From JBBDWK01 sp040902885 (GTDB lineage Bacteria; Acidobacteriota; Terriglobia; Bryobacterales; Bryobacteraceae), in the NCBI GenBank assembly GCA_040902885.1, contig JBBDWK010000083.1, positions 25,988 through 89,987 on the forward strand: a DNA stretch of 64,000 nt. Direction: 5' to 3'. Position numbers and translations under genes: made by a program. Shown here one piece after another: positions 16,322-23,641 of this stretch. Position 1 is the first letter of the stretch, and each line of letters opens with the position of its first letter. Below the pieces are notes generated by a model. The model ran no database searches and was not told the origin of the DNA. It worked only from the letters and a program-made list of their open reading frames with translations.

Positions 16322-17615
16322 GGCGATTCCCCTTTTCGCCGACCTCTGCCACGGGTCGGCATTCCTGCCAGATCAAATAACCCAGCGCATCCGAGAGATG
16401 AGTCCGTCTGCGGTCCCGATCCTTGTCGATCAGGTTGCTGTCCTGCTTGTAAGCGACCTGCTCCATATCCTTCACCAATTCGCGGCACCTCGGATCCATG
16501 TATAGTTGCGCCTGGCCGCAGGCGTTGCCCAGTTTGCCGTTCATTACCGCGATCCGGTCGCGCACCTGGGGATTCGCTTTCGGAACGCGGTATTGAACGG
16601 GCGTCGAGGTCTTCACAAAGAACTCGCGGATCACCTGGAAGTCGGATGAACCGGAGGTGTTCATGCTAAAGCCAGAGGCGTCGCCGTAGACGACGAGGCC
16701 CGCGGAATGGCTTCCGAAACGCCGGTGAAACTCTTCGCACGCCTCGCTCGTACTCGCGTGGCGAAGCACGATTTCGTCCAGCACATGCACCGTTCCCCGC
16801 ACGATCTGCGCGATCACCGAGCTCATGGGATCCACGTTGAAATCCAGCGCCCACAGCAATGGGGCCGAGTCGTCCTTACTGAGGCTTCTAACGTTTTGAT
16901 CTCGCCGGAAGGCGGAGTAGACTTGTCCGCCCTGCAGGTTGAGGTATTGGCCCAGCACTTCCTGCCGGTAGAACTTCTCGTCATAGCTGTGTTTCAATCG
17001 CTCATAGAAGTCCGGAACCTGCGCCAGGAGGTGCTTGTTTTCCTGCGGCTTCGCAAGGATCGTCTCGTACCCCGCGTGTTCTCCCGAGACGAACTTGTGG
17101 TAGACCCAGTCGTAGCCCTTCGGCGTCCACACCGCAAAGCCGCACAATCGCGTAGCCTTGGGGTCCCGCAGCCTGCCCTCCAGCCTGAGCCATGCCGGCT
17201 CCGGCGTGTAGGTCAGCTCGTCCATTCCGAACCAGGCCAGATTCGTGCCGCGCAAACGCTCAAAGTCCTCCATCGAGCGGCAAAGAATTCTTGACTGGGT
17301 GTCCCGCATGGTCAGCACGCTATCGGCTTTGTTGTAGTCGTAGGGAATCTTGTTCGAGTCCAGACTCTCGAATAACGCCATGAGCGTCGCATCCCGTAAC
17401 ATCGGATATGTCGGTGCGCCCAACAACCCGACTCTCCCGATGTTGATATAACTGAGTTTGATCGCCTCGTGGCATAGGGCTTGACTTTTCCCCGAGCCGA
17501 TAGGTCCTGAGAATCCTTTGAATCGTGCAGCACTGTCGTGAAATAGTTGTTGTGATTCCAGGGGCTTATAGGCTATTTTCCGGAACTGGACTTCTTGTCG
17601 ACGGGATCTACCCAT
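16314..17615 (-). CDS. terL: Terminase large subunit (ATPase and nuclease)
   Basis: A 433-residue packaging motor. The N-terminal ATPase has Walker A GPIGSGKS (residues 37-44) and Walker B with catalytic Glu in WFGMDE (128-133). The C-terminal RNase-H-like nuclease supplies acidic residues in ALDFNVDP (Asp 258), YGDASG (Asp 312) and HLSDALGY (Asp 409). All motifs are intact, so the enzyme could package DNA. It overlaps the small upstream gene by 43 bases. Which DNA it recognises, headful or site-specific, cannot be told from sequence alone. Confidence 0.9.
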   Translation of the reverse strand: MGRSRRQEVQFRKIAYKPLESQQLFHDSAARFKGFSGPIGSGKSQALCHEAIKLSYINIGRVGLLGAPTYPMLRDATLMALFESLDSNKIPYDYNKADSVLTMRDTQSRILCRSMEDFERLRGTNLAWFGMDELTYTPEPAWLRLEGRLRDPKATRLCGFAVWTPKGYDWVYHKFVSGEHAGYETILAKPQENKHLLAQVPDFYERLKHSYDEKFYRQEVLGQYLNLQGGQVYSAFRRDQNVRSLSKDDSAPLLWALDFNVDPMSSVIAQIVRGTVHVLDEIVLRHASTSEACEEFHRRFGSHSAGLVVYGDASGFSMNTSGSSDFQVIREFFVKTSTPVQYRVPKANPQVRDRIAVMNGKLGNACGQAQLYMDPRCRELVKDMEQVAYKQDSNLIDKDRDRRRTHLSDALGYLIWQECRPVAEVGEKGNRLV

Positions 17616-17824
17616 GTAATCTTAATCTCTCGCGGTTGATCCGCTTCCAACTCCTTCTGCACTTGCAGAAGCCGGATAAAGTCGCCGATCGACGCTTTCA
17701 TTTCATCCGATGCCAGCTTCTCTTCAATTCTGAGAATCGCCTGCTCGATCAACTCCGCCTTGCTCTTGCGGCCCGGTTTCTTCTCGGGATCGGCCTTCCG
17801 AGTCTTCCTGCCGCCCTTGACCAT
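17573..17824 (-). CDS. Probable terminase small subunit
   Basis: An 83-residue basic/acidic protein directly upstream of the large terminase and first in the virion operon. The N-terminus KGGRKTRKADPEKKPGRKSK is strongly basic, a likely DNA-contacting tail. The middle (AELIEQAILRIEEKL, IGDFIRLLQVQKELE) forms two helices, and the end (IKITWVDP) one strand. An AGGAG site lies 6 bases before ATG 17824. It is shorter than many small terminases and has no clear helix-turn-helix, so the call rests mainly on position. Confidence 0.5.
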   Translation of the reverse strand: MVKGGRKTRKADPEKKPGRKSKAELIEQAILRIEEKLASDEMKASIGDFIRLLQVQKELEADQPREIKITWVDPVDKKSSSGK

Positions 17825-17979
17825 TTCCGCTCCTGAGCATGAGTTGTGAAAGGCTTGAATGAAGGCGCTCGGACCTCATTTCTGATCCAACGGTAGCACT
17901 CGCCTTCCGCGGCCGGACAAGCGCGCGGGTCTATGTCGCTGAAAATGCAAGGCGAAAAATCTAACCAAAAATGTGATGG

Positions 17980-18004
17980 GAAAAACAGCCGCAATCGGAG
18001 CGGT
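17980..18004 (-). terminator. Weak possible terminator between the GT2 gene and the virion operon
   Basis: On the minus strand a short CCGC ... GCGG stem is followed by CTGTTTTT. The stem is only 4-5 bases. The 216-base gap (17825-18040) is A+T-rich in its middle and is the only obvious place for a virion-operon promoter, but I see no convincing -35/-10 pair. Confidence 0.35.
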
Positions 18005-18040
18005 TACAGAAGGGGTAAACCATCGGACAGAAAGACTATC

Positions 18041-19012
18041 TTACCGTGCGCCGTCGGTAACGCTTCGCTTTTTGCGTGAGCGAATCTCGCGCACTGCGTA
18101 GATCCGCCGGTCCTGAGTCTCAAAGTAGGTTCGGATCATCACTTCACCGAGCAACCCCGTGCTGAACATCATCAACCCGGCCAGAAGCAGCAAACCGCCC
18201 GCGATCATGAGGGGCCCGTGCTCTATGACGATCTCGTTCCCCATGAGCTTGTAGATTGCGAGATACGTCAGGATGATGCCGCCGAGCGTCGTGCCCAGCA
18301 GGCCCAGACTGCCGAAGAAGTGCATCGGCCGGGTGAAGTACCTCAGCAGAAACTTGATCGTCAGGATGTCGAACATCACCTTGAAGGTCCGGCTCAGACC
18401 GTAGTGAGAGTCCCCTTTTAAACGAGGCGTATTCCGGATCGGCACCTCGACCACCCGCGCTCCGTAAAAGCTGGCCAGGGCCGGAATGAAGCGATGCATC
18501 TCGCCATAGAGATGCACGTCCTTCAACACCTCCGCCCGATATGCCTTGAAGGTGGTTCCGAAGTCGCGCAGCTCCACTCCCGACGCCTTGGCCATCAGCC
18601 AATTCGCGATTCGGGACGGAATCTTTCGCGTAAGAGCGTTATCCAACCGCTCCTTGCGCCACCCGCTGGCGATATCGAAGCCCTCATCGATCTTCTGGAG
18701 TAATGCCGGAATATCTTCCGGCGCGTGCTGCAGGTCGCCATCCATGGCGATCACCACGCGGCCCTCGGCCTCGTCGAACCCTGCCGCCAGCGCGGCGGTC
18801 TGCCCGAAATTGCGCCGCAGCCGGATCACTTTCAGCCGGTGGTCCGTTTCCACCAGGTTGGACAACAGCTCGAAGCTGCGATCCGTGGAAGCGTCGTCGA
18901 CAAACAATATCTCGTATGGCCGGCCGACGCTTTGCAGCACCGCAGTCAGACGGTCATAGAGGGGCAGAATCGAGGGCTCCTCATTGTGAATCGGAATTAC
19001 GACGGATAGCAT
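18041..19012 (-). CDS. GT2 family glycosyltransferase, DPM1/GtrB-like, with two membrane helices
   Basis: A 323-residue enzyme starting MLSVVIPIHNEEP at ATG 19012 (a TTG further upstream would add 11 atypical residues). The GT-A domain shows VDDASTDRS, MDGDLQHAPEDI (DxD-like metal site) and a GTTFKAYR acceptor motif. Residues ~225-290 hold two hydrophobic helices (FGSLGLLGTTLGGIILTYLAIY and GPLMIAGGLLLLAGLMMFS). Enzymes of this group transfer a sugar from a nucleotide to undecaprenyl/polyprenyl phosphate at the membrane. It is divergent from the XylA-like gene, 73 bases away. It may serve the same glycan pathway as the export ATPase beyond the virion cluster. Confidence 0.85.
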   Translation of the reverse strand: MLSVVIPIHNEEPSILPLYDRLTAVLQSVGRPYEILFVDDASTDRSFELLSNLVETDHRLKVIRLRRNFGQTAALAAGFDEAEGRVVIAMDGDLQHAPEDIPALLQKIDEGFDIASGWRKERLDNALTRKIPSRIANWLMAKASGVELRDFGTTFKAYRAEVLKDVHLYGEMHRFIPALASFYGARVVEVPIRNTPRLKGDSHYGLSRTFKVMFDILTIKFLLRYFTRPMHFFGSLGLLGTTLGGIILTYLAIYKLMGNEIVIEHGPLMIAGGLLLLAGLMMFSTGLLGEVMIRTYFETQDRRIYAVREIRSRKKRSVTDGAR

Positions 19013-19085
19013 GGCGGCAAGCTTAAGTTTATCATCCCGCTGCAAAGTGGGCTGCCTTGGTGCATGCCCGCGTTATGATGGAGCG

Positions 19086-20324
19086 ATGTCACCGGTTCCC
19101 GTCAACCAGCAGCAGGCTCTCGTGGAGCGGCTCATGCAAGCCTGTGGTGGCGCCTACAGCCCCGCCGCCCGGCGCAAGTACTTCATCTCTGGCCCTCAGT
19201 GGGCCGCCGCATACCGGGGGCAGGCCCTTTTCCATGCACCGACCCGTAGCGAAGTCGGCTTCGAAGAGGTAATTCGCCGGTACGCCGCAATTGGCATCGG
19301 CTATTGGACTACTCATGACACCGATGTGCTGCCAACGGAGATCCTGGGGACGGACCGGCAGTGGGAAATCGTCGATCGTATCAATCGTTGCTTGCGCGAG
19401 CACGATGTCAAGTGCTCCATGGTCACCACTGAAACCTTCTATCACGCCGTCTGGGCGGGCGGTCCGGCAGCCGAATCCCCCGAAGTGCGGAGCTATGCCG
19501 CCTTCCGCGTCAGCAACACGGTGCGTATCGGACATGAGCTCGGCGCGAGCTTTGCCGTCTACTGGCCCGGTTCGCTCGGCTACTACGTTCAAGGCGCTAT
19601 TGACGAAACGCAGACCTTGCGCTGGTACGCCGAGACTCTCGACGCCGCTTGCGAAACGGATATCGCGGTGGCCCTCCAGAAGGGTCGGCCCACACTGAAG
19701 CACTGCATGGAGGCGAAGCCCTTTGAGCCGCAAGCCGAGATCCTCCTTCCCACCAGCGACGCCATGCTGGCTTTTATCTCTTCCGGTCTGCTCAAACACC
19801 CGGAGATGGTCGGCCTCAACCCCGAGTATCTGCACGAGCTCATGTGGGGCGCCGCACCGCGAGCCGCCCTCGCGCGCGCCCTCCTGGCAGGCAAGCTCTG
19901 GCACTTCGACATCAACGACGGATATCGTCTCAAGCACGACGTGGACATCGCCGTCGGCCTGGTCAATCCGCTCGATTGGCTCAATGTGCTCGTGCTGCTC
20001 CGAAGTCACGGCTACAACGGCCCGTTCAATCTCGACTACAAACCGCCGCGCACCACCAGCAATCACGGAGTCTTCGCGGTCAGCTTCCCCTCCGCCGTCG
20101 ATCGCTTCATCACCTTGTGGGAGATGGCCGGCGAGGTGATCTCGGACCCCATCGTCTCCGAAGCCGTTGAAGCACTCAAAGCCGGCGCTGGGCTTCCCCC
20201 GGATGCCGGCGCGGAGGCCATAGCCGCCGCGCATCGCGATCTGCTGTCCTTACACGAGCTGATAGCCCATCGTCTGGTTCAGATCCTTCTCGGGCTGCAT
20301 CGTGGACGAACCTACTCGGTATGA
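19086..20324 (+). CDS. XylA-like sugar isomerase family protein (divergent)
   Basis: A 412-residue TIM-barrel protein. Motifs line up with xylose isomerase: TTHDTDV near the active His, YWPGSLGYY in place of the W-G-R-E-G-Y strand, EAKPFEP in place of the metal-binding EPKPNEP, and DINDGYRLKHDVDI in place of the DANQGD...D-x-D segment. The central Glu and Asp ligands are kept, but the surrounding residues differ widely from true XylA, so the substrate is unknown. The ATG at 19086 starts MSPVPVNQQ; longer in-frame starts give implausible sequence. The DUF2905 gene follows 26 bases later. Confidence 0.65.
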   Translation: MSPVPVNQQQALVERLMQACGGAYSPAARRKYFISGPQWAAAYRGQALFHAPTRSEVGFEEVIRRYAAIGIGYWTTHDTDVLPTEILGTDRQWEIVDRINRCLREHDVKCSMVTTETFYHAVWAGGPAAESPEVRSYAAFRVSNTVRIGHELGASFAVYWPGSLGYYVQGAIDETQTLRWYAETLDAACETDIAVALQKGRPTLKHCMEAKPFEPQAEILLPTSDAMLAFISSGLLKHPEMVGLNPEYLHELMWGAAPRAALARALLAGKLWHFDINDGYRLKHDVDIAVGLVNPLDWLNVLVLLRSHGYNGPFNLDYKPPRTTSNHGVFAVSFPSAVDRFITLWEMAGEVISDPIVSEAVEALKAGAGLPPDAGAEAIAAAHRDLLSLHELIAHRLVQILLGLHRGRTYSV

Positions 20325-20350
20325 GGCGGGCGTTGTAGGAGAATGGCATC

Positions 20351-20566
20351 ATGAGCCTCGGACGAATTCTGATCCTGATGGGCTTGATGCTGGTGGTTGT
20401 CGGGGTGCTCTTTATCCTGGGCGAAAGATCTCCGATTCGGTTCGGCCGTCTTCCCGGGGACATTGTGATTCGCGGGAGAAACTCCGTCTTCTATTTCCCG
20501 CTCGTCACCAGCATCCTGTTGAGTATCCTCTTGTCTTTTCTTCTGTGGATCTTCACCCGGCGTTAG
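20351..20566 (+). CDS. DUF2905 small membrane protein
   Basis: A 71-residue protein with two membrane helices (LILMGLMLVVVGVLFIL and ILLSILLSFLLWIF). They are separated by the family hallmark GRLPGDIVIRGRN and FYFPLVTS. Function is unknown; it is a common inner-membrane protein. Its stop ends at 20566, touching the stop of the convergent signal peptidase gene. Confidence 0.9.
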   Translation: MSLGRILILMGLMLVVVGVLFILGERSPIRFGRLPGDIVIRGRNSVFYFPLVTSILLSILLSFLLWIFTRR

Positions 20567-21130
20567 CTACCGCAGCCGGCCCATCTTCTCTAGGGGCCAG
20601 TAGACAAAGACTGCTTTTCCATAGATGAAGTCGCGAGCCACTGTTCCCCACGCGCGGCTGTCGTTCGAAGAAGTGCGGTGATCCCCGAGCACGAAATACT
20701 CCCCCCCCGGAACGCGCATCGGCGGTTCGGACTGGCTGTCCCGATAATCCTCCGGAACGTACGGCTCGGCCAGCTCCCGGTCGTTAACCAGCACCCGTCC
20801 TTCGCGAATCTCCACTACGTCCCCGGGGAGTCCGATCACCCGTTTGATGTAGGATTTAGTCCGGTCCCGCGGAAACCAGAACACCACCAGATCGCCGCGC
20901 TCTATGCTGCCGATCCCGAATCGGTAGGTAAACTTGTTTATGAAGATGCGTTCCTGGTCGGTGAGCGACGGCATCATGCTGGTGCCTTCCACCTTCACCG
21001 GCTGGTAGATGAAGACGATCAGGATGACCGCGATCACCACCGAGAGGCCAAGGTCCCTCATCCAGTAAAAAACGGCCGCCGCGGAACGACCGGCCGGGGA
21101 TTTCTCCGATGGCTCGATTTCGTACGGCAT
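20567..21130 (-). CDS. lepB: Signal peptidase I
   Basis: A 187-residue S26 peptidase that removes signal peptides from exported proteins. One N-terminal membrane helix (LGLSVVIAVILIVFIYQ) is followed by the Ser box GTSMMPSL (Ser 51), the Lys box KSYIKRVIGLPGD (Lys 96), and GDHRTSSNDSR. All catalytic elements are present. It is divergent from the second glycosyltransferase with 31 bases between starts. Confidence 0.95.
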   Translation of the reverse strand: MPYEIEPSEKSPAGRSAAAVFYWMRDLGLSVVIAVILIVFIYQPVKVEGTSMMPSLTDQERIFINKFTYRFGIGSIERGDLVVFWFPRDRTKSYIKRVIGLPGDVVEIREGRVLVNDRELAEPYVPEDYRDSQSEPPMRVPGGEYFVLGDHRTSSNDSRAWGTVARDFIYGKAVFVYWPLEKMGRLR

Positions 21131-21161
21131 AGGTTACGACAGCTAAGAGATTATACTCACG

Positions 21162-21860
21162 ATGGCCAACACCCCGGCAAGAGCGGTTCTGATTATCCCG
21201 GCGCTCAACGAAGAACCCGCCATCGCCAGAACATTGGACGCGGTTCCCAGAGAGCTGTACCGCGAAATCATCGTGGCCGACAATGGCTCCCGCGACCGCA
21301 CCGCCGAAATTGCGCGAGCACATGGCGCGACGGTGGTACATGAACCGGACCGTGGATACGGCGCCGCCTGCCTTCGCGCCATCGCCGCGGCTCCCCCGGG
21401 CATTGAGGCCGTTGTTTTCATGGATGCCGATTCCAGCGACAATCCGGCCGAAGCCGCGATCCTCCTGGAACCTATCTTGAGTGGACGCGCCGATCTCGTG
21501 CTCGGTTCCCGCACGCTCGGCAGTGCCGAAAAGGGATCGCTCCAGCCGCACCAGAAGCTGGGAAATCTCCTGGCGACACTCCTGATCCGCCTCATCTACG
21601 GCCACCGCTACACGGATCTCGGTCCGTTCCGGGCCATTCGCGCCGAGTGTCTCCATCGCTTGGGCATGCGTGACCGGAACTACGGATGGACGGTCGAAAT
21701 GCAGATCAAAGCCGTCCAGCGAAAACTGCGTGTGTTGGAAGTTCCGGTCGGTTATCGCCGCCGGATCGGCGTCAGCAAAGTTTCGGGCAACCTCAAGGCC
21801 AGCACATTGGCGGGCATCAAGATTATCTGGTTGGTGCTCCGTCTGTCGTGGCCGTCTTGA
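21162..21860 (+). CDS. GT2 family glycosyltransferase, DPM1-like
   Basis: A 232-residue protein with LIIPALNEEP, the acceptor/metal motif MDADSSDNP, GSRTLG and DLGPFRAIR, and a C-terminal hydrophobic helix (AGIKIIWLVLRLSW). It lacks the two-helix membrane domain of the other GT2 enzyme here. It probably transfers a hexose to a lipid carrier or builds a surface glycan. The 3' end overlaps the convergent DUF885 gene by 38 bases, an unusual tail-to-tail arrangement. Confidence 0.85.
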   Translation: MANTPARAVLIIPALNEEPAIARTLDAVPRELYREIIVADNGSRDRTAEIARAHGATVVHEPDRGYGAACLRAIAAAPPGIEAVVFMDADSSDNPAEAAILLEPILSGRADLVLGSRTLGSAEKGSLQPHQKLGNLLATLLIRLIYGHRYTDLGPFRAIRAECLHRLGMRDRNYGWTVEMQIKAVQRKLRVLEVPVGYRRRIGVSKVSGNLKASTLAGIKIIWLVLRLSWPS

Positions 21861-23631
21861 GCGGGACACCCGTCAATAACCGCGCCAGCACTGGCAGCGG
21901 CACGGAACCGGCCGACAGCGCTCGCCCATGAAATTCGGCCAGAGTAGCCTCACTCCCCTTCGCCCTCTGGTAGTGTTCGCGCACACGTATCCAGTCGCGC
22001 CATCCCACCAGATAGGTCGGCAACTGGCACGAAGAGAGCTTCGCCCGCCGCAGTTTCGCCGTGGCCTCTTCTTTCTCCTGAAACGTCAGGTTCTGCATCA
22101 GGTCCAAAGCCTCCTGGTCCGTCATGCCCTTGGTGTGCAGCCGGACATCCAGAATCGCGTTGGCGATCACGCGCAGCTCTTCCTTCTGGAATGTGAGGCG
22201 CAGCTCCGGAGCGTGATTGAGGTAGCCCTCGTCCAGCATGACTTGCGTCGAATACTGGCCCCAGCCCTCAATGTACGGACCATTGCCGAACACCGAGCGC
22301 AATACGCGACGGTAGGCCGGCTGCACGTCGTTGGCATACTCGAGCTGCACGTAGTGGCCCGGCATGGCCTCGTGAATGGTGAGCAGTTTCAGCTTGTAGA
22401 AGTTATACTCGCGCAGCTTGGATTCCATCCGTTCGCGCGGCCAGGCCTGCGGTATGGGCGTAATCCAGTAGAAGGCGCCCAGCTCCGGCTGCAGCGCCGG
22501 CGCGGAGGCGAACCCGCCCACGGCATAAATCCCGCGCATGAACCCCGGCGTTGGAATCACTTGCAGGTTGTCACGCGGCGGCAGCTTAAGCAGATTCTTC
22601 TCCTTCACGAACTGCCGCGCCTCCTCCAGGTCCCGCCGGGCATCGCCGATGTACGCCTCACGAGTGGAATGCCGCTCGGCTATCTTCGACAGCGTTTCCG
22701 AAATCACGCGATTCTCGCGCTCGCCGGCCTCCAGGCCTTCGTGACCCGAGCGCGCCGGAAACCACCTCCGGTGCAGTGGCAGCGCCAGCTCCAGCATCTT
22801 CGCCCGCACGGACTTCAGATCGGCTTCGGCCTGCGCGAGCACTTCATCCGGCTCCAGGTCCGTGGCCAGCGCGTAGCGAAACTTCCGCCCGTACAGTTCG
22901 CCTCCCAGACGCCAGTCGCGCGCATTCCGTTTGGCGAGATCGTTCTTCAAATACTCCTGGAAGTTCCGCGCCGCGGCCAGCGCCGGGCCGGCCGCGGCGT
23001 CGTATTCCTTTCGCAGTTCCTCGGGCGCTTCGGCGCGGATGGCCTTGTCGATCAGCCCGATGTTGCCCTCGTTCTCCTCCTGCGCAACCTTGTTCCAGAT
23101 TTCCGGCGAATCCACCAGATTCTTCTTCGCCTGCTCGTAGAATGCGGGAACCTTCTCGAGGCGTGCGATGATGTGCCGCATGCGTTGCGGCTTTGAATCG
23201 TACTCCAGAATGAACGGGCCGAACAGCGCGTTTCCAACCGACTCTACATACAACGTCGGATTGTGCCGGTAGTTCTGAATCCGATCCAGCTCCAGCAGGG
23301 CCAGCGAAATCTGATCGCTCAGAATGTCGTAATCCGCGCGCTCTTCCGCGCTCAATTCCTCTGGACGGATCGACTTCACCAGACGCTCCTGGAAGCCGCG
23401 GTAAAACTGGCGCTGGCGGTCGAGCGCGTCCGGGCTCAGATCGTCCAGCAGCTCGTCCAGAACCACGCCGTTATGCCGGTGATAGCCGGTTTGCGTGGCG
23501 CCCGCCGGGCTGAAGCTCAGCGATGTGTAGACGAACTCTTCGGCGAGGGGCGCAAACTCGGTCCGTTTGGTGCCGGATCCGCAACCGGTCGCGATCAACG
23601 CGACGGAAAGTACCGCAAATATATGTTTCAC
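21823..23631 (-). CDS. DUF885-family lipoprotein, probable zinc metallopeptidase
   Basis: About 602 residues. The GTG at 23631, 10 bases after carB, gives a classic lipoprotein signal (KHIFAVLSVALIATGC); an ATG further upstream overlaps carB and would bury the signal. The DUF885 core shows a gluzincin-like HEAMPGH near residue 420. GPYIEGWGQYSTQVMLDEG follows, where a Glu can complete the zinc site, and then LPTYLVGW near the end. It is likely a periplasmic membrane-anchored carboxypeptidase-like enzyme. Its place after carAB may be operon read-through rather than pathway. Confidence 0.85.
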   Translation of the reverse strand: MKHIFAVLSVALIATGCGSGTKRTEFAPLAEEFVYTSLSFSPAGATQTGYHRHNGVVLDELLDDLSPDALDRQRQFYRGFQERLVKSIRPEELSAEERADYDILSDQISLALLELDRIQNYRHNPTLYVESVGNALFGPFILEYDSKPQRMRHIIARLEKVPAFYEQAKKNLVDSPEIWNKVAQEENEGNIGLIDKAIRAEAPEELRKEYDAAAGPALAAARNFQEYLKNDLAKRNARDWRLGGELYGRKFRYALATDLEPDEVLAQAEADLKSVRAKMLELALPLHRRWFPARSGHEGLEAGERENRVISETLSKIAERHSTREAYIGDARRDLEEARQFVKEKNLLKLPPRDNLQVIPTPGFMRGIYAVGGFASAPALQPELGAFYWITPIPQAWPRERMESKLREYNFYKLKLLTIHEAMPGHYVQLEYANDVQPAYRRVLRSVFGNGPYIEGWGQYSTQVMLDEGYLNHAPELRLTFQKEELRVIANAILDVRLHTKGMTDQEALDLMQNLTFQEKEEATAKLRRAKLSSCQLPTYLVGWRDWIRVREHYQRAKGSEATLAEFHGRALSAGSVPLPVLARLLTGVPLKTATTDGAPTR

Positions 23632-23641
23632 GACAACAACT

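Larger units (their letters stand above)
970..17824 (-). mobile_element. Phage-like virion gene cluster without integrase, replication or lysis genes (GTA-like or domesticated prophage)
   Basis: Sixteen co-oriented minus-strand genes run in canonical order: terminase, portal, scaffold, capsid, connectors, tail tube, tail chaperone, tape measure, distal tail, hub, glycosidase-like tail protein. Most junctions overlap or are under 35 bases. I found no integrase, recombinase, repressor, replication gene, holin or endolysin, and no evident direct repeats marking attachment sites. Both flanks are glycan-related host genes. The gene order and the very small tape measure resemble alphaproteobacterial gene transfer agents such as RcGTA. 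A defective prophage or an antimicrobial tailed particle are alternatives, but retention of terminase, portal and capsid argues against a tail-only bacteriocin. Confidence 0.75.

Noticed and set aside
970..17824. Intact temperate prophage
   Set aside because: No integrase, repressor, lysis or replication gene and no visible attachment repeats in the window.
21928..23196. 422-codon plus-strand open frame
   Set aside because: It lies opposite the DUF885 lipoprotein, which has a signal peptide and zinc motif; the plus-strand product is low-complexity Arg/Leu/Gln-rich.
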